NCBI RefSeq assembly: GCF_000403355.2
Contig: NZ_KE159646.1
Coordinates: forward strand, 831,226 to 895,225
From: Adlercreutzia caecimuris B7
GTDB taxonomy: Bacteria > Actinomycetota > Coriobacteriia > Coriobacteriales > Eggerthellaceae
Direction of reading: 5' to 3'
Length of the DNA: 64,000 bases
Position numbers and translations under genes: made by a program. Positions 28,376 through 36,237 of the stretch are shown here, piece after piece; the stretch's first letter is position 1, and every line of letters starts with the position of its first letter. The notes below the pieces were generated by a model. That model did no database searches, was not told the DNA's origin, and saw nothing but the letters and a program-made list of their open reading frames with translations.

Positions 28376-28505
28376 GCGGGGCAGCTCGGGATGTAGACCC
28401 GCACGCCGCGGGATGTGACGCGGGCAACTCGGGATGTGGGCCCGCGCCGTGGGACGTGACGCGGGGCAGCTCGGGACGTGGACCCGCGCCGTGGGACGTG
28501 GGTCA
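28376..28505. repeat. Degenerate tandem repeat, period about 41-44 bp, three or more copies
   Basis: The 348 bases between priA and the IS element hold no gene. They contain tandem units built on CAGCTCGGGATGTGGACCCG followed by CGCCGTGGGACGTGACGCGG. The best copies start at about 28376, 28421 and 28462, and a decayed copy continues to about 28570. The units contain GGGACGTG blocks in one orientation only. Confidence 0.6.
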
Positions 28506-28645
28506 GGGCGTCGGCGAGGAGCAGACGGCGCGGCTCTGGATGTGAGCCTGCATACCGCAGGGCGTGACGCAGGCGATTTGGTTCGCCGCGTTTCCAGCGA
28601 GTCGAAACCTGTCGAAAAAGCGGCGATTTGCATAGATTTTGCAGC

Positions 28646-29937
28646 TAGGGGGTGCGGACGTTTTTCCGTACCGCCTAGGCGGCGTACCCAAGCGAGGCGC
28701 GGTACTCGTCGGGGCTCAGCCACCCCAGCGAGCGCTTGATGCGCCCCGAGCAATAGTAGCGCAGGTAGGCGTCCAGACGCCCGGAGAACTCCGCCAGGGA
28801 GACGCCCTCCCAGTCCCTGTAGTGGAAGAACTCGTTCTTGAGCCGGCCGAAGAACCCCTCGCACGCCGCGTTGTCCGGGCTGCACCCCTTGGCCGACATG
28901 GAGCGGACCAGGCCGGCCCCCTCGCACAGGGCGATCCAGCCGGGCCAGCGGTAGTGGCCGCCGCGGTCGCTGTGCACCACGGTGCGCGCCCCCGGGCGCC
29001 TGCCGGCGAGCGCGTCCTCGAGCGACCCGTTGGCCAGGTCGGCCGTGGGCGACGCCCCTATCCTCCAGCCGGCGGGGCGCCCGTCGAAGCAGTCCACCAC
29101 GGCGCTCAGGTAGGCCTTGCCGGCCGGGATGCGGAACTCGGTTATGTCGGTGACCCACAGCTCGTCCGGGGCGGCCGCCGAGAAGTCCCTGGCGACCAGG
29201 TTGGGCGGGGCGGCGGACACCTCGCCCTCGTAGGAGCTCCACCCCCTGCGCCGGCGCCTGTTGTAGGCCGCGGACAGGCCCTCCTCCCGCATCAGCCGGC
29301 GCACCACCTTCTCCGACACGCGCACGTCCTCGCGGCGCAGGCGGGCCCATATGGTGCGGTAGCCCCACGCGCGGGAGCCCTCGTCGAACAGCTCGCGCAC
29401 GCGCGCCCGCAGCCCGGCGTACTTGTCGGGCCGCCCCAGGCGCGCCCGGTGGTACTCATAGGAGCTCCTCGAGATCCTCAAGAAAGCGGTGATCTCTCGG
29501 AGGGGCAGGCCTGTCGCCGCGCGCAATCTCTCGCCCAGCTCGCACTTTCTCCTGTTCGATATCGAACCCGGGTGCGAGCCTGCCCCTTTTAGGTCGTCCA
29601 ACACCGCCCTGAGCAGCATGTTCTCGTTCATGGCGGCCTCGTAGGCCGCCCTCTCCGCCTCGTCCAACGGGTCCTCCTCCGCATCGGGAGGGGCCATCCT
29701 AGCAGCTCCCCGTGGAGGTCTTGCGGCGGAGCCGGACGCCCGCCATCGCGCGTGGGGCAGCAGGCCCCGCCCCCAGCGCTGGACCGCGCCCCTGGACGCG
29801 CCGCAGAGCTCGGCGGCCTCCACCTGGGTCATCCCCTCCTCCAGCGCGAGCAGCGCCAGCTCGATCGTGTCCCTGTCGTACATGCGGACCCCTTCCCGGA
29901 CCGACGCCGGTCCAAGTTTTTGTCCGCACCTCCCTAA
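28646..29937 (-). mobile_element. IS3-family insertion sequence, about 1.29 kb
   Basis: The ends are imperfect inverted repeats: TAGGGGGTGCGGAC at the left (28646) and TAGGGAGGTGCGGAC read inward from the right (29937), differing by one base of length. They enclose one transposase gene. Both flanks carry related sequences (GGCGATTTGCATAGAT left, TCGATATGCATAGAT right), so the element appears to sit within or between units of a local repeat. I cannot define a target-site duplication with certainty. Confidence 0.8.
28675..29883 (-). CDS. IS3-family transposase, single fused reading frame
   Basis: This 402-residue protein starts at ATG 29883 (GGAAGGGG upstream). An N-terminal helix-turn-helix (EGMTQVEAAELCGASRGAV) is followed by a HTH_21-like region (GLPLREITAFLRISRSSYEYH, WGYRTIWARLRRE). 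The rve integrase core comes next, with the DDE triad: D in WVTDITEFRI, D in VVHSDRGGHY, E in CEGFFGRLKNE. The tail YYCSGRIKRSLGWLSPDEYR is typical. Both halves lie in one frame, so no programmed -1 frameshift is needed, unlike many IS3 members. It appears intact. Confidence 0.9.
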   Translation of the reverse strand: MYDRDTIELALLALEEGMTQVEAAELCGASRGAVQRWGRGLLPHARWRASGSAARPPRGAARMAPPDAEEDPLDEAERAAYEAAMNENMLLRAVLDDLKGAGSHPGSISNRRKCELGERLRAATGLPLREITAFLRISRSSYEYHRARLGRPDKYAGLRARVRELFDEGSRAWGYRTIWARLRREDVRVSEKVVRRLMREEGLSAAYNRRRRRGWSSYEGEVSAAPPNLVARDFSAAAPDELWVTDITEFRIPAGKAYLSAVVDCFDGRPAGWRIGASPTADLANGSLEDALAGRRPGARTVVHSDRGGHYRWPGWIALCEGAGLVRSMSAKGCSPDNAACEGFFGRLKNEFFHYRDWEGVSLAEFSGRLDAYLRYYCSGRIKRSLGWLSPDEYRASLGYAA

Positions 29938-29940
29938 GAC

Positions 29941-30160
29941 TGCTGAAAAGTCATCGATATGCATAGATAGACCCCTCCAAACCTATGCATATCGGCGCTT
30001 TTCGCGCAGCCTCTCCCGAGCCTGTGCATATCGGCGCTTTTCGCGCAGCCTCTCCCGAGCCTGTGCATATCGGCGCTTTTCGCGCAGCTTTCCCGAACCC
30101 GTGCAAATCGGCGCTTTTCGCACAGCTTTCCCGAGCCTGTGCAGATCGGCGTTTTCGCAG
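29941..30160. repeat. Inverted unit plus five direct copies of a 38-39-bp repeat
   Basis: Copies starting TGCATATCGGCGCTTTTCGC begin at 29986, 30025 and 30064, and diverged ones follow at about 30102 and 30140. Copies 1 and 2 are identical over 39 bp. A reverse-orientation copy at 29941-29966 pairs with copy 1 across a short spacer. Another reverse-orientation copy lies left of the IS at about 28610-28637. There is no protein-coding case for the region. Confidence 0.8.
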
Positions 30161-30167
30161 CGCCTTC

Positions 30168-30653
30168 CTACACCGCGAGGTCGGCGTAGACGAAGGGCAC
30201 CAGGTGGTCCAGATCGTCGGGGGCCATGCGCACCTGACAGCCCACCTTGCCGCCAGAGAAGTAGATCGTATCGAAGAGCTGGGCCGTCTCATCAATGAAG
30301 GTGGGAAAGCGCTTCTTCATGCCGATGGGCGAGCAGCCGCCGTGCACGTAGCCCGTGAGCGGCAGCAGGTCACGGGATCTCACCATGGCCACGGCCTTCT
30401 CGCCGGCCGCCGCGGCGGCCTTCTTCAGATCAAGCTCGCAGGCCACGGGCACGAGGAACACGTAGTGCGCCCCGGACTTGCCCTCGGTGACGAGGGTCTT
30501 GAACACCGCATCCACCTCCTCGCCTTGGGCGCGGGCGATCTCCACCCCGGTCATTGAGGGGTCGGCCTCGAAGAACAGCGCCTCGTGGGCCAGGCCGGCC
30601 GCATCCAGCTCGCGCAGGGCGTTGGTTTTATGGTCTTTGGCGGAACGGGCCAC
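30168..30653 (-). CDS. ybaK: Cys-tRNA(Pro)/Cys-tRNA(Cys) deacylase YbaK
   Basis: This 161-residue protein matches YbaK/EbsC along its length: KTNALRELDAAGL at the start, FKTLVTEG with the catalytic-region lysine, VPVACELDLKKAA, and the GGCSPIGMKKRFPTFID segment. It hydrolyses cysteine wrongly attached to tRNA-Pro, a proofreading step in the cytoplasm. It starts 6 bases after the upstream membrane-protein gene, as the last gene of a three-gene operon. Confidence 0.93.
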   Translation of the reverse strand: MARSAKDHKTNALRELDAAGLAHEALFFEADPSMTGVEIARAQGEEVDAVFKTLVTEGKSGAHYVFLVPVACELDLKKAAAAAGEKAVAMVRSRDLLPLTGYVHGGCSPIGMKKRFPTFIDETAQLFDTIYFSGGKVGCQVRMAPDDLDHLVPFVYADLAV

Positions 30654-30659
30654 GATCCT

Positions 30660-31529
30660 CTACCGCTTCCCCTTCTTGCCCTTGCCCTTGCGCGCGGCAG
30701 CCTCAGCGGCATCTCGCAACTCGCGGGCCTGCACCTGGGCGCGCCAGGCGGCCACGCACCCCCCGATGAAGCACACCGCGCCCAGGCCGACGGAAGTGGC
30801 GAGCCACACCCCGCCCATGCCCATCCAGAAGTCGAGCGGATACATGGAGATGAGCAGCGAGTCGTAGCTGAACGTCCAGGTACCGTCGACGAAGAACAGC
30901 GAGTGAAAGGCGGCGAACAGGCCGTTGAAGTCCACCATGCCCCAGACGCCGAGCACCGCGAGCAGCGCGAGCAGCAGGGCCGGGCCCATGCGCAGCATGA
31001 AAGCCAGAGCCGCCCACTGCCGGCGCACGCCCAAGAGCACGCCCACAACGAGCGCGGCCACCCCAATCATGCCGAGCCAGGAGCTCACACCCGTTATGAG
31101 GCGGTTGCAGTCCTCCAAGTGGCTCACGGCCGCTCCGTCCAACGCGTAGCGGTCGGACACCTTCGCGAGGGCGTCCATCGCGTCGAGCGAGGTGCCCGGC
31201 GCATCGAGCGCACGGCGGGCCGCATCGGTCCACTCGCCCGCTTTAGGCGCGCCCTCGGCACTCGCCGCTCGAGCCGCGTCCACCACAGCAGCCGCCACAT
31301 CCTCCGCCGCCGCCTCGGCATCGCGATGGGGATCCACCGTGAAGGCCCGGGTGACGCCGGCGAGTTCCACAAGCTGGTCGTGGGTGTAGGGCGACGTCTC
31401 GCCCGTGCTCACAGTCCCGGCGAGAGAGGTGGTGACGCCGGGCAGGCAGCAGACGGCAAAACCGCACACGAGCAGCGTGACGGCCAGCACGGTAGCGCCG
31501 ATGCCGGCGAGAATGCTGTTGGACCCCAT
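30660..31529 (-). CDS. DUF1461/TIGR01906-type integral membrane protein
   Basis: This 289-residue protein has one N-terminal TM (about 8-32), a soluble stretch of about 130 residues with YTHDQLVELAGVTRAFTVD and an SHLEDC motif, then four TM helices and a basic C-terminus. The YTHDQL and SHLEDC-like boxes are the hallmark of the DUF1461 family, whose function is unknown. The soluble part carries an alanine-rich insert. Its ATG directly follows the stop of the ATP-grasp gene, so translation is coupled. Confidence 0.75.
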   Translation of the reverse strand: MGSNSILAGIGATVLAVTLLVCGFAVCCLPGVTTSLAGTVSTGETSPYTHDQLVELAGVTRAFTVDPHRDAEAAAEDVAAAVVDAARAASAEGAPKAGEWTDAARRALDAPGTSLDAMDALAKVSDRYALDGAAVSHLEDCNRLITGVSSWLGMIGVAALVVGVLLGVRRQWAALAFMLRMGPALLLALLAVLGVWGMVDFNGLFAAFHSLFFVDGTWTFSYDSLLISMYPLDFWMGMGGVWLATSVGLGAVCFIGGCVAAWRAQVQARELRDAAEAAARKGKGKKGKR

Positions 31530-32921
31530 CTACAGCTCCAGCCCGTCGGGCACGTCGCAGTCGACCCACAGGGAGGCCGCCGTCATGCCGTCGTTGGTCT
31601 TGCTGATGGTGGGGTGCGGCCCCAGGCGGCTGAACACACCCTGAAAATGCCCGTTGTACAGGTACAGGCCGTTCATGTTGTTGTAGGGCACCGGCTCGCT
31701 TTCCACCGCGCCGTCGGGCGTATCGTCGATGCCGGCGTCGGGCGGCAGCGTGTCTGTCTTGAAGGGGCGGATGTAGCGCTGCACGATGAAAGGGTAGCCC
31801 GCGCGCCCGTTGGCGAACTCGTCGATGACCCGCTCCCACTCCTGCTGGCTCACCTCGCAGCCGGCGTACACGTTGTCGGCGCCGTAATGGTCGGTGGGCT
31901 TCACGATCCACTCGTCCTTGTTGGCGCGGATCTGGTCGAGGTTCACCACCGACTCGTCCAGAAACGCCGTCATGGGCACCGTGGCCTCCACAAACGCGAT
32001 CTCCTCCTCGGTGAGGAAGGCCTGGGTCTCGGGGGCGAACAGCACCTCGAACAGCTGCTTGTCGTGGACGATGTGCCCCGAGAACGCCCCGATGAGCGCC
32101 ACCTTCTGGGCGCGCACCGCATCGATGAGGGCCTGGGAATCGTCCCAGAACTCCAGCACGTCGTTGGTGACCGAGCGGCGCCAGATAGCATGCACGGGCA
32201 GCCCGTCGGGAGTCGTGAGCACCTCGCCGTCGAAGGCCAAATCGCGCACATCGGCCACCACGCATTCCACGCCGGCCGCGCGGAACTTCTCGGCGAAGAT
32301 GTGGAACTCGTCCACCACGCCGTTCTCCAGGTAGTCGCAGATGGCGATGCGCGGATGTTCCACCTTGAAGCGGTAGGTGTCGTAGATATCTAAGAAGGTG
32401 CGCACCCAGGGCTCGAACAAATCGCAGCCGGCCACGGCGTGGTTCTCGGCGAACACCCGGAAGGCCTCGGTGCCGGTGATGGAGTTCGTGATCTCGCGGT
32501 TCTCGTTCATGCCCGCGCTGCCGTCGCCGTTGAACTCGCAGAAGTGGATGCGGTAGTCCTCCTCGTTCAGGAACGTGTCCACCCGGGCGAAGGGCAGCAC
32601 CGCGTCGTAGTCGCGCGGCAGCAAGATAAGCTCCACGAGCCGCTCATCGAAGTCGAAGAGCTTGCGGTACTCCTCGTCGGCCCGGTAGCGCTCGATGACC
32701 TTGCAGAGGATGCGGTGGCACATCTCGGCCGTGTCGCGCATGACCTCGTAGCTTTTCCGGTTGAACAGGCGCGGCACGAAGGAGGAGGCCACCACCTTGT
32801 GGTGCACGATGGCCGTGGAGGCCTGCATGTAGTCGTAGGCGGCGCGACGATCCTCCACCGCCCCGTCCAGCTCGTCGACGATCTGGAAGTACTCGCGCGT
32901 ATAGTCGGCATTAGTGGGCAT
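31530..32921 (-). CDS. Circularly permuted ATP-grasp / glutathionylspermidine-synthase-like protein
   Basis: This 463-residue protein starts at MPTNADYTREYF (ATG 32921, GGAG 5 bases upstream). It has the features of the circularly permuted ATP-grasp group: HFCEFNGDGSAGMNENRE in the N-terminal half (metal/substrate loop), WRRSVTNDVLE in the middle, IVKPTDHYGADNVYAG (ATP-binding lysine region) and VQRYIRPFKT. Such enzymes ligate a carboxylate to an amine with ATP. The product here is unknown; a peptide- or cell-envelope-type ligation is one guess. It is the first gene of an operon with the DUF1461 protein and ybaK. Confidence 0.65.
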   Translation of the reverse strand: MPTNADYTREYFQIVDELDGAVEDRRAAYDYMQASTAIVHHKVVASSFVPRLFNRKSYEVMRDTAEMCHRILCKVIERYRADEEYRKLFDFDERLVELILLPRDYDAVLPFARVDTFLNEEDYRIHFCEFNGDGSAGMNENREITNSITGTEAFRVFAENHAVAGCDLFEPWVRTFLDIYDTYRFKVEHPRIAICDYLENGVVDEFHIFAEKFRAAGVECVVADVRDLAFDGEVLTTPDGLPVHAIWRRSVTNDVLEFWDDSQALIDAVRAQKVALIGAFSGHIVHDKQLFEVLFAPETQAFLTEEEIAFVEATVPMTAFLDESVVNLDQIRANKDEWIVKPTDHYGADNVYAGCEVSQQEWERVIDEFANGRAGYPFIVQRYIRPFKTDTLPPDAGIDDTPDGAVESEPVPYNNMNGLYLYNGHFQGVFSRLGPHPTISKTNDGMTAASLWVDCDVPDGLEL

Positions 32922-33093
32922 GAAGGCTCCGTCCCTCGACGTTTGCATATCCGCATAAGTGTAGCACGTCCGCGACGCGGTGCGCCTTCCGTATGGTTTC
33001 TGTATCCTTCCCCGTCGGTGTTCTTGCACCGCGCCGCCATCCCCGATAGTATGGGCAATCGCGCGCCTCAGCCCACACGGTCCGCGTGCACCA

Positions 33094-33205
33094 TATTATC
33101 CAGAGTCGGGGTAGAGAGTTGGCTCGTCGATCCCGACACCAACCTGACGCGCCTCGCCGCTTTACCGGCGGCCGCCAAGGTGGTCCGGCCAACAGCGATA
33201 AGAAA
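33094..33205 (+). promoter_or_regulatory. Structured leader of metK, possible S-box/SAM-type riboswitch
   Basis: TATTAT at 33094-33099 is a -10 candidate, leaving a leader of about 110 bases. AGTCGGG can pair with CCCGAC, GTTGG with CCAAC, and GCCGC with GCGGC. The string GGCTCGTCGATCCCGAC, then ACCAACC, loosely follows the S-box core (GGCCCGAUGAAACCCGGCAACC-like order), and GCCGCCAAGGTGG follows later. Similarity is weak, but the position upstream of SAM synthetase is the expected one. Confidence 0.35.
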
Positions 33206-33213
33206 GGAATCTC

Positions 33214-34482
33214 ATGACCGAGAACCATTCGAGCTATCTGTTCACGTCCGAGTCCGTCACCGAGGGGCACCCGGACAAAATCTGCGACCAGATCTCCGAT
33301 GCCATCTTGGACGCTATCCTGGCCAAGGAGATCGCACTTTCAGAGGAAGGTTACATCGCCCCCGACGGGGCGCCGGCCGACCCCACGAAGTTCCGCTGCG
33401 CCTGCGAGACGCTGGTGACCACGGGCACCGTGTTCGTCACCGGCGAGATCCGCACCCAGGCCTACGTGGACGTGCAGTCCATTGTGCGCGACGTGGTGTG
33501 CGGCATCGGCTACGACCGCGCCAAATACGGCTTCGACGGCAACACCTGCGCCGTGATGAGCTCCATCCACGAGCAGTCTGCCGACATCGCCCAGGGCGTG
33601 GACGAGTCCTTCGAGGCCCAGCACGACGCCGCCGCGGCCGCCGACCCCTACGAGACCATCGGCGCGGGCGACCAGGGCATGATGTTCGGCTACGCCTGCA
33701 ACGAGACGAGCACGCTCATGCCCATGCCGATCTATCTGGCCCACCGACTCTCCGAGCGCCTGACCGAGGTGCGCAAGAACGGCACGCTGGAGTTTCTGCG
33801 CCCCGACGGCAAGACCCAGGTGTCGGTGCGCTACGTGGACGGCGCGCCCACAGCCGTGGAGAAGGTGGTCGTGTCCACCCAGCACGCCGAGGACATCGAG
33901 CAAGATGCTCTGCGCGAGGCCATCATCGAGACGGTCATCCGCCCGGTATTCGAGGCCGAGGGCGTAGCCCTTTCCGACGACTGCGAGATCTACGTGAACC
34001 CCACCGGCCGCTTCGTCATCGGCGGCCCCATGGGGGACGCGGGCCTCACGGGCCGCAAGATCATCGTGGACACCTACGGCGGCATGGGCCGTCACGGCGG
34101 CGGGGCCTTCTCGGGCAAGGACTGCACCAAGGTGGACCGCTCGGCGGCCTACGCGGCACGCTGGGTGGCGAAGAACGTAGTGGCCGCCGGGCTCGCCGAC
34201 CGCTGCGAGGTGCAGATCGCCTACGCTATCGGCGTGGCCCAGCCCGTGAGCGTCATGGTGGACACCTTCGGCACCGAGCACGTGCCCACCTCCGCCATCG
34301 AGGCCGCCGTGGCCGAGGTGTTCGACCTGCGCCCCGGCGCCATCATCGACGCGCTCGATCTGCGCCGGCCCATCTACCAGAAGACGGCCGCCTACGGCCA
34401 CTTCGGCCGCGAGCTCCCCGAGTTCACCTGGGAGGCCACCGACCGCGCCAACGCCCTGCGGAAGGCCTGCGGGCTGGAGTAG
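33214..34482 (+). CDS. metK: S-adenosylmethionine synthetase
   Basis: This 422-residue enzyme makes S-adenosylmethionine from ATP and methionine. It shows [20 protein letters not shown], the ATP motif [12 protein letters not shown] and the P-loop-like GGGAFSGKD. The length is slightly above the usual ~390 because of an inserted loop near residue 45 ([12 protein letters not shown]). AAGAAAGGA precedes the ATG by 6 bases. It converges with the thioesterase gene (6 bases between stops). Confidence 0.97.
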   Translation: MTENHSSYLFTSESVTEGHPDKICDQISDAILDAILAKEIALSEEGYIAPDGAPADPTKFRCACETLVTTGTVFVTGEIRTQAYVDVQSIVRDVVCGIGYDRAKYGFDGNTCAVMSSIHEQSADIAQGVDESFEAQHDAAAAADPYETIGAGDQGMMFGYACNETSTLMPMPIYLAHRLSERLTEVRKNGTLEFLRPDGKTQVSVRYVDGAPTAVEKVVVSTQHAEDIEQDALREAIIETVIRPVFEAEGVALSDDCEIYVNPTGRFVIGGPMGDAGLTGRKIIVDTYGGMGRHGGGAFSGKDCTKVDRSAAYAARWVAKNVVAAGLADRCEVQIAYAIGVAQPVSVMVDTFGTEHVPTSAIEAAVAEVFDLRPGAIIDALDLRRPIYQKTAAYGHFGRELPEFTWEATDRANALRKACGLE

Positions 34483-34488
34483 GGGGCG

Positions 34489-34902
34489 CTACTTTTCTTC
34501 GCGGTAGACCGTGGTGGTCACCCGCGCGATACGCCGGCCCGTGTCGTCGGTCACGTCGGTGGTGTAGAAGCCGAGGTGACGGCCGGACTTGTCCACGTTG
34601 CAGGTGGCGATGAGCTTGGTGCCCCGCGAGGCGCTCATATAGTCGATGGCGCTCGACACCGACACGCTGGGGGCCACGCCGATGTTGCTGGCCAGGGCCA
34701 GAGCAAAGTCGGCCAAGGTGAAGATGGCCCCGCCCATGACGTTGCCCAGCGCGTTGCGGTGGTGGTCCTGGATGTCCAGCTCTGCCACCCCATGGCCCAC
34801 CGACCCTTCCACGATACGGCAGCCCACGTGCTCGGCGAAACGGTCGTGGCCGAAGAAGTCGTTCAGCTCGTCTAAGGTGGGGTAATCGGACAGCTGCGCC
34901 AT
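34489..34902 (-). CDS. PaaI/YbgC-like hotdog-fold acyl-CoA thioesterase
   Basis: This 137-residue protein has the short single-hotdog length. The RNALGNVMGGAIFTLADFALALASN segment contains the HGG-like helix start (here MGGAIFTLAD with the catalytic-type Asp), and SIDYMSASRG-type text follows. It probably hydrolyses small or aromatic acyl-CoA esters; the substrate is unknown. It is 18 bases downstream of the proline-rich protein gene and may be co-transcribed with it. Confidence 0.75.
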   Translation of the reverse strand: MAQLSDYPTLDELNDFFGHDRFAEHVGCRIVEGSVGHGVAELDIQDHHRNALGNVMGGAIFTLADFALALASNIGVAPSVSVSSAIDYMSASRGTKLIATCNVDKSGRHLGFYTTDVTDDTGRRIARVTTTVYREEK

Positions 34903-34920
34903 GGGAATCCTCCGCCCTTC

Positions 34921-36159
34921 CTAGCCCTGGGCCACGGGCGTGGCCGTCGTGGCGAACAGCTCCAAATACTGGCCGTCGGTCACGGTGACCACCTGCTTGC
35001 CGCCGGGAATCACATAGACCGAGTTCACGATGGAGTCCTCGTCGAAGTCGAGATCCTTCATGACGAAGGCGCCGCACTCGTTGGTGGTCACCGCCGCCGA
35101 GGGCTCGTAAGTGGTGATGGTGTAGCTGCCGGCGGGAATATCGATGCCCACGCGGTAGCAGCCGTCGTTGTAAGGCGCCGTCGGACCGAAGGACTCGGAC
35201 GGAGCCGGGTACATGGTCTCATCACCGGCGGGCTTGAACACCACCAGGTCGCCCTCGTCGAGCTGGGCGAAGTAGTTGCCGAAGTACACAACCGAGTCGT
35301 CGGCCTTGTAGCGGCCGGTCGCACCGTCAACGGCTTCGAAGACGTAGAAGTTGCTCTCAGCGTTCTCGGAACCCTGCATGAAGTAGAGCCCCGCCGGAAT
35401 CTGACCCGACGGACCCACCTCGTAGACGCCCGCCTTGCACACCGAGCCGGCACCCGGCGCCTCGGTAGGTACGCCATCGGGGAAAGCCGCCTTGGCGATC
35501 TCGTCGGCAGTGTAGGTGCCGGCGGTCGACTCACTGTTGGGGGCAGAGGGCATCTGCGGAACCGACGAGGAATCGCCCTGGCCCTGGCCGTCCTGTCCGT
35601 AGCCATAGCCGTGGCCGTACCCGTAGCCGTAGTCGTCCGAGGTGCCGTAGGGCATGGAACGAACCGAATCGTCATCGATATGCGCGGCGTACATGATGCC
35701 CGCGCAGCTCGCGCAGCCGCCCAAGCCGATGACGAGGCCCACGGCCAGGCCGAGCAAGAACCACGGCCAGCGGCGCTTCTGCCCCGAGGGGGCGGCTGCC
35801 GGCTCGTAGCCGTACACCGGGGCCGTCGCCGGCGGTGCGGGGGGCACGGGCGGCTGCTGAGCGGCCCCATAGCCGTTATAGGCCTGCTCGTAAGCGGAGT
35901 AGGCCGCCGGAGCCGGCTGGACCGGCTGCTGGGGCGCCGGCTCGTACACCGCGTAGGGTTGCGTCGCCGATGCCGCGGGCGACGGCTCGGGCGCACCGGC
36001 CGGCACCCCCTGGGGCTCGGCCGACGCCCCTGGCGCCGTCGCGGCCGCGAAGGGATTCACCGCGCCCGCCGATACCGCCGGGACGGCGGGAGCCGCAGGT
36101 TGCGGCTCGGACGGCGCGCCGGGGGTTCCCGGCTTCACCTGCTCGTTGTTCTCGTTCAT
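34921..36159 (-). CDS. Membrane-anchored proline/alanine-rich protein with two beta-domain repeats
   Basis: This 412-residue protein has about 125 N-terminal residues rich in Pro, Ala, Gln and Tyr (cytoplasmic, disordered). One TM helix follows (about 130-152, GLAVGLVIGLGG), then a tyrosine-glycine repeat (YGYGYGHGYGYG). Two similar extracytoplasmic beta domains end the protein, each with a G-Y-V-G-IPAG-Y pattern: VYEVGPSGQIPAGLYFM and YRVGIDIPAGSYTI. Such paired domains are frequent in actinobacterial and clostridial surface proteins of unknown role. GAAAGGCAGG precedes ATG 36159. The stop lies 18 bases before the thioesterase start. Confidence 0.6.
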   Translation of the reverse strand: MNENNEQVKPGTPGAPSEPQPAAPAVPAVSAGAVNPFAAATAPGASAEPQGVPAGAPEPSPAASATQPYAVYEPAPQQPVQPAPAAYSAYEQAYNGYGAAQQPPVPPAPPATAPVYGYEPAAAPSGQKRRWPWFLLGLAVGLVIGLGGCASCAGIMYAAHIDDDSVRSMPYGTSDDYGYGYGHGYGYGQDGQGQGDSSSVPQMPSAPNSESTAGTYTADEIAKAAFPDGVPTEAPGAGSVCKAGVYEVGPSGQIPAGLYFMQGSENAESNFYVFEAVDGATGRYKADDSVVYFGNYFAQLDEGDLVVFKPAGDETMYPAPSESFGPTAPYNDGCYRVGIDIPAGSYTITTYEPSAAVTTNECGAFVMKDLDFDEDSIVNSVYVIPGGKQVVTVTDGQYLELFATTATPVAQG

Positions 36160-36237
36160 GGAAACCTGCCTTTCGGTGATTTCGGATCGTTCTTCTGAAA
36201 CAGAACGGGACCGCGCTCGGCGGCCCCGCTGGGTTAC

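Noticed and set aside
28298-29368. Apparent 350-residue N-terminal extension of PriA
   Set aside because: It runs antisense-frame through the IS element and repeats; conserved PriA starts at 28297.
28376-30160. CRISPR array
   Set aside because: The units are directly adjacent without spacers, and no cas genes are present.
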